64,000 nt of DNA from contig JAKUCV010002869.1 of NCBI GenBank assembly GCA_028386065.3, positions 3,116 through 67,115 on the forward strand. Direction: 5' to 3'. Under the pieces are notes generated by a model. The model was not told the origin of the DNA. It did no database searches and was given only the letters and a program-made list of their open reading frames with translations. This document shows, in pieces, positions 10,070 to 21,700 of this stretch (position 1 is the stretch's first letter; each line of letters begins with the position of its first letter). This DNA is from Turnera subulata (taxonomy: Eukaryota; Streptophyta; Magnoliopsida; Malpighiales; Passifloraceae). Both the position numbers and the translations under genes were made by a program.

Positions 10070-10987
10070 TTCCCCTTGAATGTCATTGTGTATTGAGTAG
10101 AATACGTTTAGGGAGAACTGTCTCATTAAAAACCTTACCAAGAAAAACTCAATGGGATAAAAACTTTGTGAAGGAAAAAAGAGTGCAGTGCATATTCTAC
10201 TCCCCCTCATATTGGCCTCCCTTGATATCATGATGTCGTCATCCTTGTCAACTTTTGGTGACATTTGGTGGCGTATGCCTTGTCCGATTACTTTTGACAT
10301 ATTCGTCCTTCAATTGGGCAATGTGGGCAACATTATCTTCATAATTTGTTGTTCGAGCATCCTTGTCCTCTTGCTTTTATGGTCCCGATGATATAGCAAT
10401 TTCACGTGTAATGTTGTAGTAGATGTCCGTCTGTGCTTAATGTGGATCAAATAAAGGACCTGCATCTGCAAAACCAACTATATTCTCTTCGGGCTCACAG
10501 CGTTAATATTATACCACATCCATTGTAGCCCGAAGATAAGAGTACAGTCATATCTTGCCAATAGGCTCATGGCAAAAGCTTCAGGCTTCATGTTACTAGC
10601 AATATAAATTTCACTTTGATATGGTACTTCAGGACCAAACATAGCACGGTATTCGGAAGCTTCTTCAGGAGTTCCAATAATATTTAGATCACAATAATAG
10701 TTTCTAAATCATAAACATAAGTAACAATAATAATAATAATAAGTGCAAATACATGGAGCATATATGCAAGAATAATTATACTACATATACTCAAATTTGG
10801 TTTAAACCATATAAAGATCAATTTTAGTTTAACTCTGTATATTCCCAGGAATTAATTGCTTCAAGCAACTCGAATCCTTCAGGGATTCTCACGTATATGT
10901 CATGACTTATGGATCTATAGAAATAGGCTGTAATAGCATTCACTAGATGCATTGTCTAATTCTTTTCATATAATGCCAGACTTATCA
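9875..10987 (-). mobile_element. Ty1/copia 3' fragment (LTR, 3' UTR, RNase H remnant)
   Basis: A 195-bp LTR (9875-10069) starts TGTTGTAAAA and ends TATAACA. It is followed on its right by the complement of a purine tract. The next 900 bp match the internal 3' part of the copia element at 50111-50990 (for example 'ttaccaagaaaaa', 'atcatgatgtcgt'). On the minus strand around 10520-10380 a copia RNase H remnant is readable: LVGFADAG-like, DPH, then an ISSGP motif. Stops interrupt it. The homology ends abruptly near 10987, so the 5' half and the other LTR are lost. Confidence 0.75.
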
Positions 10988-11505
10988 TGGGTCAAATTTG
11001 GGTGTTCACACCCTCACTTTTTTCCTATTTTTTCTTACTTTCTCTCCACTCCACTCTAAATACCATAAACGCCAAAAACAATTAAGGCAATTTATTTAAC
11101 CCGAATTTTGGACAAGAATCAGGGTTAAATGGCTGATAAGTCCAGTGTTTTCTATGGGTTTTAATTGCTGGAGGATCCATATTCCGTTGGTTGAGGCTCC
11201 TAACTCATTTAGACCCAAGATCATCTCAAATGGGTTCAAAATAAATAAAAAGCCTAAAATAATAAAATTTCTACATTTTATTACAATTAAACCTATAAAT
11301 ATATTAAACTCAGAATTAAATCATCTCAATAATTCCAAGCCAAATATACCAAAAATCCAAAAATAATAAAACATTAATATTTTATTAAAATAAATCATAA
11401 ATATATCCTAATCTAGGATTAAATCATCTCAATAATCCATAAACAAAGCATATCTATGATTCACATTAGTGGAATATTAGTGGGTCAAAAATTGGGTGTT
11501 CTAGC
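10988..11505 (-). repeat. Tat-type gypsy LTR fragment
   Basis: Read on the minus strand from 11505, the block has GAACACCCAA near its start. Two 'gagatgatttaat' segments follow (about 11420 and 11315), then 'gagatgatcttgggt'. The same order (GAACACCCAAATTT, then 'gagatgatctaattttggg') opens the LTR at 56208. Truncated on both sides by a copia fragment and a SIRE-type LTR fragment. No coding sequence. Confidence 0.45.
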
Positions 11506-11506
11506 T

Positions 11507-12430
11507 TGTATGCATGTATTGTGTTGATTAAGTATGTAGGAGGATGCATGGTTTTAAGGAAACCATATACTTATGAAGGATGGTTTTGAAGCAACCACAT
11601 AAACACGAGCTGTCATTGTCACACTTTTTCTGCAACTTGCGTGTGGTCCTTCCAGCATTAAAACTCAACCCCCAATGGCCAAGATTGGAAAACAAGTAAG
11701 AGAAAAGGCTCGGAAAAGTTCAGAAGACGTTCTCTCTCAAAATTTCCAAGGAGGGTGGTCAAAAATTTCCAGATTTGGTATTCCTTTGCAACCAAGGAGT
11801 TGACAAGCAGATGTAGTCCCAACTTGAAGTGCAAGTGAATTGAAGTCAATTAAGGGATTCAAAGAGTCGTTGAGACACTTCCCCCCACAACTCAGAACCA
11901 TAAAAGAGGGTTCAAAACACCTCTGAAGATATCTTAGCCATTTGAGAAAATCTAAGTTTGAAATTTGAGCTTACACTTTTTGTTTCTAATCTTGCTTTAT
12001 TATTGTAATCCAATCCATTGAAAGGATAATTTGTAAGCAAGACTTGGTTTAGTTTTGTTGAGAACTCAAGTCTAGTATTAGATTTGAGGATAAGTTATAG
12101 CTTAGCCTATGAAAAAGCTTGTAAAGGTTTGAGCTTAGCCTAGAAAAGCTTGTGAATTGTAAAGGTTAAGGTTGAACCCGCAAAAATCTAAAGGATAGTG
12201 AGTGTTTGAAATACTATATGAGGATCTTTTAGATAGTAGATGTACCTGGTGAGGGGGAACTACTATAAAATCCCGTGTGTTCACTTCTCTTCCCTACCTT
12301 ACTTCTGTTCTATGTTCGAATCTCACTACTGCAGTCCAGTGCATGGTTTCACAGAAACCATATCAATCCTAAACTCGAAACAATTTAAGCCTAATTCACC
12401 CCTCCTCTCTTATGCACATTTGGGCCTAGT
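11507..12430 (+). repeat. 5'-truncated SIRE-type copia LTR fragment
   Basis: Colinear with 58755-60011. Shared runs include 'acttgcgtgtggtcct', 'gaactcaag', 'aggttaaggttgaacccg', 'agtgagtgtttgaaat'-like sequence, 'gtgagggggaac', and a TTTGGGCCTA end. The first about 125 bp of the LTR and the element body are missing, so this is a decayed solo or partial LTR. Confidence 0.7.
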
Positions 12431-12451
12431 CAATAGTGTGCTCATATCTCA

Positions 12452-13417
12452 TCTATATCTATATAGATATACTAAAAGAGGATAGTCGCACTTTAAGCTC
12501 ATGTGACTTTACAAATTTATCCTTAATAGTTTTTAAAAGCTAAGATTGTCCTTATAATTTGGTTTTCATTTTTATCCATTAATACAGTTACAAGTTAAAC
12601 AAGGCTACTCATTTAATTTTTTTCTTTTAAATGAATTGGATGCATACAAACACAGATGGCAGAAATTAAAGATTAATGTGGTGAGATGTCATGAAAACTC
12701 TCAGTTTTTTTAATAGATTGCTGCATGTAACACAAGTGGTACAAAAATTAAGTTTCATGAAGAGTTATGTACTTGATAAATCAAAACAGCCTAGATCCAG
12801 AATCATCTTCTCTTCATTCTTCCTAAATTTCACCGCTTACTATCATAATATCTCCCATGTGCCTAACTTTTACTTTGCCTCATTATCATTCCTCTTCCTA
12901 TGTCCTGGTTTCTCTTCCGAACCATGAATTCTTTCTCTTTTTTCTTTTTCAAAATCATTCCCCCCTTTTTGGACAGTTGCTTTGAAAATATTAGAACCAA
13001 AACTTTTTCTATTTTATTTTATTTTGATGTAAAAGCCATTTTTTTGCTCCAATTCCAGTTATTATAATTTTTCATTGGCATCTATCCATTTGTGATCTAA
13101 AGAAATTCAAGTTTCTCCAAAGATTTGATCAACCCATCTCCATTTCTCCAAAGATTTGATCAACCCATCTCCAATTGTCCAGATAACCTTCATAAGCATT
13201 CTTTCACGAAATAATTTTAAAGCTCGGGTGTGATTGTCCATATTTGATTCTTCTTCTTTTTCATAATGAATTTGGGATGTAGAAAGACTATTATAGTTAT
13301 TAAACCATTTTGACATATTTTTATTGTAAATTTGATTACTTTTTATTTACACATAGTGATAAAAAGATGTGATACAAGCATTTCGGCTCCTTCCCGGGCG
13401 AGTGGGTAATCTACTAG
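12452..13417 (+). mobile_element. Probable non-autonomous Helitron, 966 bp
   Basis: Starts TCTATATCTATATAG then ACTAAAAGAGGATAG, a 5' end type common in plant Helitrons. It ends …GGGTAATCTACTAG before T (13418). The inserted block sits between A (12451) and T, as Helitrons require. The 3' hairpin (about 13394-13408, CCC…GGG) is weak. Interior AT-rich, with a 32-bp direct repeat (ttctccaaagatttgatcaacccatctcca-like) at 13113-13172. No Rep/helicase coding. Confidence 0.5.
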
Positions 13418-13688
13418 TTTAATCTCCAATAAATTATTTTTGTCGGTTGAACAGATTTTGGTTTATTCAAACATCGATACCTTTGTTCTGATTATTCTGT
13501 TTATAGTAGAAAAAAATTCAGGCTCTATTGCATATATGCAGTTTATTTTTTATTATTATATTTTAATTGATGATATAATATTAAAATTTTATTAGTAATT
13601 TAACTTGATATATTTTCTCATAAATTTGATCTCAAAATTTGCTGCATCAATTATAAGAAACCTGCAGTTTAAGAGCATATAAACAAGA
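13418..13688. other. AT-rich spacer
   Basis: No gene or repeat recognised. It ends with CAAGA (13684-13688), the left copy of the Tekay target duplication. Confidence 0.4.
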
Positions 13689-15399
13689 CGAAACGCCCCG
13701 ATCCGTATTTACCGTTATACACAGTAAACACGTGGGACCACATACTATTACAATAACCATAGCAGTAGATATCACAACCAACAGATTTAATACATTAAAA
13801 GTACATAATACATCAACCGTACTTGTCCCGGTACGGGAACATTATTACAACAAGCATTAATCCACAGAGTTATTAAGTGCAGGCAGCGGAAGTCTTAATA
13901 CAACACAAAAATAGACCACAGAATAAACATGATGCAACGCAGGATGGATCCGGGCCTGGCAGAGGGTGCGCCACAGCTTGCCTCGAACGTACCTGAGCTA
14001 CGCACAATCAAACTAAGCAACCAGGTCACGCAGGCGAGGGGTGAGTCCGAAGTGCTCACCGGGTAAAATCCATAAGCAATTATACATATACAATAATCAT
14101 AAATAAATCCAAGTCACATCAACAGCAAGTAACTAAGGTTCACTTGATCCCTAAATAACACACTCTGTAATTCTAGGCACGCTACACAAATTTTATTATC
14201 AGGGCCCCTATCACTAGTTAAATGATGGTCGTCGCCTGGTAGTCAAGCTAGCTAGTCCATGGACCCCGCCCTGGTACCTCCACATAAAACCGGCACAGAC
14301 AGGGAGCAGACCCCAAAGCACACTCTCCCCCAGTGCCTAAAATAAAATTGGTACAGATAGGGAGCAGACCCCAAGCACACTCTCCCCCAGCACCATAAAA
14401 ATAAGACTACCATCTGGCTATTCCAACATTTAACTGTGAATACTAGATGTCTAACTGTGACCAAATTTTATTATTCCTAGCTACTTAGTTTCTGTTATCC
14501 TCCACTCTCTCATTATCCCGAGCAGGCTCACAGCCTCTCCGCTCGTCTGGATAATACAAACACATTTAACTCGGTACCCACGGTACTCTACTCCCACAAT
14601 TTCACAGTCAATTACAACAACAGTAATAATCTACCAGTACCAACATTTCTGACATTATCAATAACATCAACAGTAGCATCAATTCAGCATCATCAACGAC
14701 GACAAATATCATTTAAATTCAACTCACAACAACCATTCACAGCCACAAGAATTATTGGGTTTTTGGGTCCCAAAGTTTAGTGGTTTGGCCAATTCTGTAC
14801 CCCGACATTTTTTTTGGTCGGGCAGGTACCCCGACTTTGTATGGGCAGGCCAAACGTGATCCCCCGGTCAGGCACCTGCTGACGTGGAGGGCTGCCCGGA
14901 TTTGAGGTCTGGAAGGTGCTCCAAAACGACGTCGTCTTGTGCCAAAACGGCGTCGTTTTAGCTAGTTGGATGGACACGTCAGACCACGTGTCCTTGTGGG
15001 CTCCCGCATGCTACCAACCCGGGTTCTTTACGTAATCGAACCGAAACCCAATGGATACCATCTACTAATCCGATTTGATTATTTATTTGATTATTTTTAA
15101 TTTCTTTAATCAAATTTTTAAAAAAAAATTTTAAAATACGTAAATCTTAATTTCTAAAAATCTTAGTGATTTATTTATTTTTAATATTTATTTTCAAAAT
15201 ACTAATTTCTAAAAATCCCAATTTAAACTCTCACTGTTTAGAATTTATGAAAGGCACCTACAATTTATTATTAATAATAATAGAAAAAATAAATAAATAA
15301 ATAAAGAGTAAGATTAAATTAAGATAAAAATAAAATAAATAATGAGAGATCACAACTTCTCTTAATCTTCTTTTAATATTTTCTTATGAATATAATGAC

Positions 15400-15437
<38 letters not shown>

Positions 15438-15589
15438 TATAATAATAATCGTAATCATAATAATTAAGGAAAAATAAATAATGAGAATCACAACTTCTCC
15501 AAATCTTCTTTGAATATTTTCTTTTAAAAATTAAAAAAAATACATTTCCCAACAGAGCCACCGACGACCACCACCACCATCACCACCAA

Positions 15590-15860
15590 CACCAAACACC
15601 CACCACCTACCAAAAATCTCCACCGCCACCACCACCACCAACATCACCGACCTCCTCTCCTCCTTCAACTCCAACCTCTCCACGGCCGCTTCCTCTTCGC
15701 CGACCTCAACCACCACACCTCCCTCACCCTTCTCCCCGTCCCAAACTCCTAACTCTCCTCCTCCAGCATCAACGTCACCACCCTCTTCCAAACCATCGGT
15801 CGCGCCTCCTCCAACTCCGGCTCCGTCAACATCACCCGCAATCCCTCCACCAACTATCAA
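15590..15860 (+). pseudogene. Captured fasciclin-like arabinogalactan protein fragment (FLA4/SOS5-like)
   Basis: Read across plus-strand frames, the GC-rich core gives pieces in the order of a fasciclin domain: NITDLLSSFNSNLST, then FADLNHHTSLTLLPVPNS, then INVTTLFQTIGRASSNSG and SVNITRNPS. These resemble the SLTLLAVPNS and VTTL-x-x-x-GR…GSVNVTRDP segments of FLA4-like cell-surface proteoglycans. The pieces lie in different frames, so indels have destroyed the coding sequence. The family call rests on remembered motifs and needs a search. Confidence 0.45.
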
Positions 15861-16286
15861 ATTCAGCAAGCAACAAGAGATTATATTAATTGGCCACCGC
15901 CGCCAGCCCAGAGCCCACCCAGTCCAGAAGAGCTTGGAGCCGTAGAAGTCGGCGGGGGAGGAGTTGAGGAGCTCGACGTAGACGTCCTTGGTGCGGAGGA
16001 GCTTCTGGAGGGGGACGACGAGGATGGCGGGGCTCTCGAGAGCGGATAAGGGTTGGTTTCCGGTGCGGGGGATGAGGCGGATTCTGGAGGATGAATTTGG
16101 GGCCGGCGACGCGGGGGAGAGGCGACCGAGTGCAGAAGAGTCTAGGCGGACACTGCTGCGGCCGGTGACGATTGAGTAGATGGTGGCAGAGGAGAGGGTG
16201 TCGGATTTGCCGCCGATTGTTGTGGCTGACGGCGCTGTGGCTGACGGCGATTCATTGTGTGTGTTGTGGGAATGATGGATTCTCAA
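15860..16286 (-). pseudogene. Second captured GC-rich fragment in the MULE, function not recognised
   Basis: The minus-strand frame from 16286 stays open for 251 codons to 15531. Residues 1-135 (ending near WTGWALGWRR) look like normal protein with mixed composition (for example IYSIVTGRSSVRLDSSALGRLSP, split as IYSIVTGRSSV and RLDSSALGRL). Beyond that the frame becomes low-complexity Gly/Glu/Val because it runs antisense to the fasciclin-like fragment. I do not recognise the parent gene. It is probably a captured first exon in the orientation opposite to the neighbouring fragment. Confidence 0.35.
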
Positions 16287-18731
16287 AAATTAGTATATTT
16301 GTTTTCTTGGTACTTGATTTTTATTTTTTATTGAACATCGTTAATTCATAACCATCACTTCAAAAATAAAAAATTTTCTTTTTATTTTTTCATATTTAAA
16401 AAATATTGTAAATAAATATTATTTTTAGTTAAATTAATTTGTTTATCAGTACTAAATTAATGGGGTAAAAATGATTTGGTTGAATTTTTTATTTAAAAAT
16501 ATCATTGTGGAAAATAATTTAAAATATTATGAGAAGATTAAGGATGGAAAATATGTCTATTATTATTATCATTACTACAAATTTGTGGGTGTTACTAAAA
16601 AATTCAAATCGGTTTGCAAGGTAGATTTTTGGTCAATTTTTTTGGTATCCATTAGGTTTTGGGTCGGTTAGGTAAAGAACCCGGGTTGGTAACATGCGGA
16701 GCCCACAAGGACACGTGGATCTGACGTGTCCATCCAACTAGCTAAAACGACGTCGTTTTGGCACAAGACGATGTCGTTTTGGAGCACCTTCCAAACCTCA
16801 AATCCGGGCAGCCCTCCAGGTCAGCAGGTGCCTGACCGGGGGATCACGTTTGGCCTGCCCATGCAAAGTCGGGATACCTGCCCGGCCAAAAAAAATGTCG
16901 GGGTACCAAATTGGCCAAACCACTAAACATTGGGACCCAAAAAACCCAAAAACCCAGAATTATTCAAGCATATAACACACAAACAGCAACTTGGCACTAC
17001 GACAGTATATAAGTAATTACTTATCCTCACCTTAGCCGATTTTCTATTCCTGATAGTCCTCGAAGTGTTCCGGCTCAAGCTCCTCGGGGTACTGCTCATT
17101 ATCAATTCCTATATCAAACAACAATTTATGCACATATAAGATGATATGCAAATGCTCGACTAATATTATAAGCCGTAATATAATTACTGTGCTAACTCGG
17201 TTCTTCCCTGGATTATTTCTATTATCGTCATAATTCACCATTTAATTACATAGGCCAGAAATATTTTACCATAACTATATCTGGTTATTATTCCGGTACG
17301 TATTTACTTTGATAATACCCTTTCTATTTTTATTTTCTTTGAGTATGTACTTTCCAAAATTATTATTATTACCATGTATATATATTTCCAAGTAAATATT
17401 TCCATTTAATATCCATATACTATTTCCTTATATTATTTTCCCAGGTTATTTCCATAATTATTATTTTCCAGATTTTATTTTTTATTTATTTTTAATTAAA
17501 ATGGGCTGGCCAAGCTTTTCAGCCCAGGTCAGGGCCCAAGGTCAGGCCCAGGTGTCAAGGCTGCCTAGACCAGCAGCAGGCCCGAGTGAGCAGGCCCGTG
17601 CACAGCCAGCAGCCTGCCAGCCAAGGCCCGGCCCAAGACCGAACCTCACAGCCCAAGCTATATCCCTACTACACGCGTGTCGACCCGTTACCGCGACCAG
17701 CCAAACGGGTCATCTACCTCATACTGCTCACCTTCGTCGACGGCGGCATGGGAGCAGACGTGGCGAGGGTGGCGCTGCGAGGAGATGGCAACGGCGTAAG
17801 GAGGTGGGAGGCGGTGCGACGTACGAAGGCGCGACCGGAGCGAGGGGTTGTAGCGGCTGTGTCGATCGGCAGAGAGGAGAGGAGACAGGTGGATCGGGGC
17901 GGCCCAGCTGTCGGATCCGGCAGCTGCAGCGAGGAAGAGAAGGCGTCCGTCGGGTCCTGGTGTCGCGTCCCGAGGTGTGTTCGAGCGGCGGTGACGATGT
18001 TGCAGGTGGTGGCCCGATTCGTGCCGGCTGTGGAGGAGAAAGAAGGTGGTGGGGTGTCGTTTCATGGTGGCGGCCGGCGGTTGGTGGTGGAGCTTGGTGC
18101 CAAAACGACGACGGTGGTGGCAGACGCGTGTGGTGTATTGTGTATGGTGTTTTTTTCTTTTTTTTCTACTCTTTTTTTTTCTTTTTTTTCCTATTTTACT
18201 GGTTTTGGTGGAAAAGAAAGAAAACTGGATTTGTATTCTTTTTTTTTTTTTTTGCAGTTGAGGTTGGCAGGAGATGAATGAAGATGAGTTTTTCTTTGCA
18301 GGTGAAGGAGATGCTGGGGATGGGTTTTTTGCAGTTGGGGATGGGTACGGGAGGAAGAAAAAATAAAACATGCAGGGTCACGTTCAGCATAGGGGAGACA
18401 GAATTTCACGAGCACACAGGAGAAGGCGGCTGCATTATGCAGTCGTGTTCCGTCCGGACCAAAAAATATCAATAATACCCCCTTGCTTATTTCTGGTCTT
18501 ATAATTCGAGGATAAACCTGACTTTTCTGAGGATTCCTGGACCCGGAAAATTCCAACTTTGGTCCGTAAAATCCGCAGACAAATCCCGAGTGTGGGGTAA
18601 GGGTCGGTTTTGGATTCTGATGCATAATTTACCCTGAAATAATTTCCCAAGATTATTTTTATTTGGTAAATTACTGTACAAAGCGTTTTTACAGTCCCGG
18701 TAAAATGTAAATTTTTACCCGGGCTGTTACA

Positions 18732-18747
18732 GTCTACCCCCTTAAAA
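18732..18747 (-). other. Polypurine tract of the Tekay element
   Basis: On the minus strand TTTTAAGGGGGTAGAC ends exactly at the TGTAACAG start of the 3' LTR. This form is characteristic of Tekay/Del elements. Confidence 0.8.
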
Positions 18748-18765
18748 GAATTTCGTCCCCGAAAT

Positions 18766-21700
18766 TCACTCCGAACAGGTGAAAAAATGCGGATGCTGGG
18801 ACCGCATATGCTCCTCGACTTCCCATGTTGACTCGTTAGCAGAATGCTTACTCCACTTGACCTTAACCATAGGAATGGTACGGTTCCGCAACTGTCGTAC
18901 TTCCCGAGCAAGAATCTGTTCCGGCACTTCGGTGTAGGTAAGGTCTTCTGCCACTTCAACATCCACTGGGGCCACAATATGACTAGGGTCTGATCGATAC
19001 CTCCTCAGCATAGAGACGTGAAACACATCATGAATGCGTGATAGCTCATCAGGTAAAGACAACCTATAAGCTAGTGGTCCAATTCTCTCCACAATCTCAT
19101 ATGGTCCGATATACCTTGGACTCAGCTTTCCTCTCTTGCCAAATCTGATCACTCCCTTCCAAGGTGCAACTCTGAGAAAAACCTTCACACCAACATTATA
19201 CTCCATCTCACGTTGGTGTTTATCGGCATAGCTGTTCTGCCGATCCTGAGCAGCTCTCATGCACTGTCTCACCGTCTGGATCTTGTCCACTGTCTGTTGG
19301 ACTAACTCCAGTCCAATGATCAATCTCATTCCTTCCTCATCCCAACATACCGGACTTCTACACTTCCTTCCATAGAGAGCCTCAAAATGTGGCATACCAA
19401 TGTTGGAATGGTAGCCGTTGTTATATGCAAACTCTGCCAAAGGTAGGTACTTATCCCAACTCCCACTGAAGTTAAGTGCACAAGCTCTAAGCATGTCCTC
19501 CAGTGTCTGTATGGTCCTCTCAGACTGTCCATCTGTCTGAGGATGAAAAGCAGTGTTGAAGCTCAACTTGGTTCCCAAAGCAGCTTGTAAACTCCTCCAG
19601 AATCGTGATGTGAATCTGGGATCTCTGTTTGAGACTATGGACTTTGGAATCCCGTGTAGTCTCACAATCTCAGCAACATACTTACCCGCCAATGTATCCA
19701 TGGTATCAGTCTGGCGGATAGGAAGAAAATGAGTTGATTTTGTTACGATGACCCAAATAGCATCATGTTGCCTCCGAGTCATCGGCAAACCAATCACAAA
19801 ATCCATAGTGATCATCTCCCACTTCCACTCCGGTATTGTCAACGATCTCATCTTGCCTGCTGGAGCCTGATGTTTGGCTTTCACCTGCTGGCAAGTAATG
19901 CATCTTGCGACATACTCTGCTACATCCTTCTTCATGCGAGGCCACCAGAAATGATTCTTCAGGTTCTGATACATCTTGGTGCTTCCAGGATGCATCGCAT
20001 ACGGCGTCATATGACCTTCATCCAGGATCTGACTACGCAGATTACTGACATTGGGTACACAAACCCGTTTCCCAAACATCAATGCTCCATTATCGGCTAT
20101 GCAAAACTTGTCCTCTTTTCCACTTCTTACTCCTTCCTTTAGCTTGACCAGGTCGGGATCTCCATCTTGTAACTCTACTATCCATCCTCTTAGGTTGGAC
20201 TTGACACTTATGTGTGCCAACAAAGCTCCTGTATCATCCACTGTCAAGTCAACTCCCAACTTCCTTAACTCGATAAGTGAGAACATCGAGTAACTAATGG
20301 AGGCATCATCGGTTGTCTCTGGCTCAAAGCATCAGCTACCACATTAGCCTTCCCTGGGTGATACTCGATAGTACAGTCATAATCATTAAGCAACTCAACC
20401 CAACGTCTTTGTCGCAGGTTAAGCTCCCTCTGAGTCATGATGTACTTAAGGCTCTTGTGGTCGGTGAAGATTCGGCACTTCTCTCCAAACAAATAGTGTC
20501 TCCAAATCTTCAGAGCCAAAATCACAGCTGCCATCTCGAGATCATGAGTCAGGTAGTTCTTCTCATGAGTCCTTAGCTGTCTAGAAGCATAAGCAATCAC
20601 TCGTCCTTCTTGCATCAGCACAGCTCCTAAACCAAGTCCGGATGCATCACAAAACAACACATACTCCACTCCTGGCTTTGGTTCCGTCAGCACTGGTGCC
20701 GAGGTCAGCTTCTTCTTAAGCTCTTCAAAACTCTGTTGGCACTCCGGGCTCCAAACAAAAGCTTGTTCTTTCCTCAATAGCTTAGTCATGGGACTGGCTA
20801 GTAAGGAAAAACCTTCTATGAACCTCCGATAATATCCTGCAAGGCCAAGAAAACTCCTGACTTCTGACACATTCTTAGGTGGCTCCCACTCCAACACAGC
20901 CTTGACTTTGGCAGGATCAACCTTTATTCCATCTCCGCCTACTACATGTCCGAGGAAGGAAACTTCTCCAAGCCAAAATTCACACTTGCTGAATTTAGCA
21001 TACAGCTGCTTCTCCCGTAATCTCTGAAGTACTATCCTCAAATGCTCTTCGTCCTCTTCCTTGCTCTTGGAGTAGATGAGGATATCGTCGATGAAGACCA
21101 CAACGAACTTATCCAAAAACTCGTTCAAGACCAAGTGCATCAAGCACACGAATACTGCCGGTGCATTAGTCAAACCGAAAGGTACCACAGTGAATTCGTA
21201 GTGGCCATACCGTGTGCGAAAAGCTGTCTTCGGTATGTCCTTCTCCAAAATCTTGATCTGGTGATAGCCCGATCTGAGATCAATCTTCAAAAACACCGTT
21301 GCTCCTTGAAGCTGATCGAAAAGATCATCAATCCTCGGTAACGGGTACTTGTTCTTGATTGTCACCTTGTTGATCTGGCGATAGTCTACACACATACGCA
21401 GAGTACCATCCTTCTTCTTCACGAACAGAACTGGTGCACCCCATGGTAAAGTACTAGGTCTGATGAAACCTTTCTCCAGCAGTTCATCTAGCTGCTTCTT
21501 CAGCTCCTGAAGCTCTGTCGGTGCCATCCTGTATGGTGCCATCGAGATAGATGTAACTCCAGGTACAAGCTCAATGGTGTACTCAACCTCTCTGTCAGGT
21601 GGTAAACCTGGTAGATCATCTGGGAAAACATCAGCAAACTCCCTCACAACCAATACATCCTCCGGGGTAGGGTCTCGTGTCTCTCCACCTGAAATGTGGG

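Larger units (their letters stand above)
14757..16955. mobile_element. Pack-MULE carrying host gene fragments, inserted in the Tekay LTR
   Basis: 2199 bp flanked by an exact 9-bp direct repeat AGAATTATT (14748-14756 and 16956-16964). The other Tekay LTR shows the uninterrupted site. Long terminal inverted repeats of about 310 bp (14757-15065 and 16645-16955) begin GGGTTTTTGGG and contain TGGTTTGGCCAATT, ACCCCGACATTTTTTTTGG and an ACGACGTCGT motif. No transposase. The interior has an AT-rich margin with an AAT microsatellite (15398-15435) and a GC-rich 700-bp core (15545-16260) unlike its surroundings. That core contains gene-derived fragments, so this is a gene-capturing non-autonomous MULE. 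Confidence 0.88.
13689..18731 (-). repeat. 3' LTR of the Tekay element, interrupted by a MULE
   Basis: Matches 23473-26287 except for the inserted 14757-16955 plus a 9-bp duplication. The open frames at 17501-18371 are the counterparts of the GC-rich frames in the other LTR and are not treated as genes. Confidence 0.92.

Noticed and set aside
10990..11010. TGTGAACACCC on the minus strand at 11010 as an LTR start
   Set aside because: Similarity to the 56208 LTR lasts only about 20 bases before copia sequence begins; kept only as part of a general Tat-like fragment.
15373..15561. 62-codon frame rich in Ile/Tyr
   Set aside because: It translates an AAT/ATT microsatellite.
17501..18371. Frames of 227-258 codons on both strands near 17501-18371 and their copies at 25073-25926
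   Set aside because: They are repeated in both Tekay LTRs, differ in frame and length between copies, and end in poly-Phe/Lys from homopolymers. They are LTR sequence, not genes.
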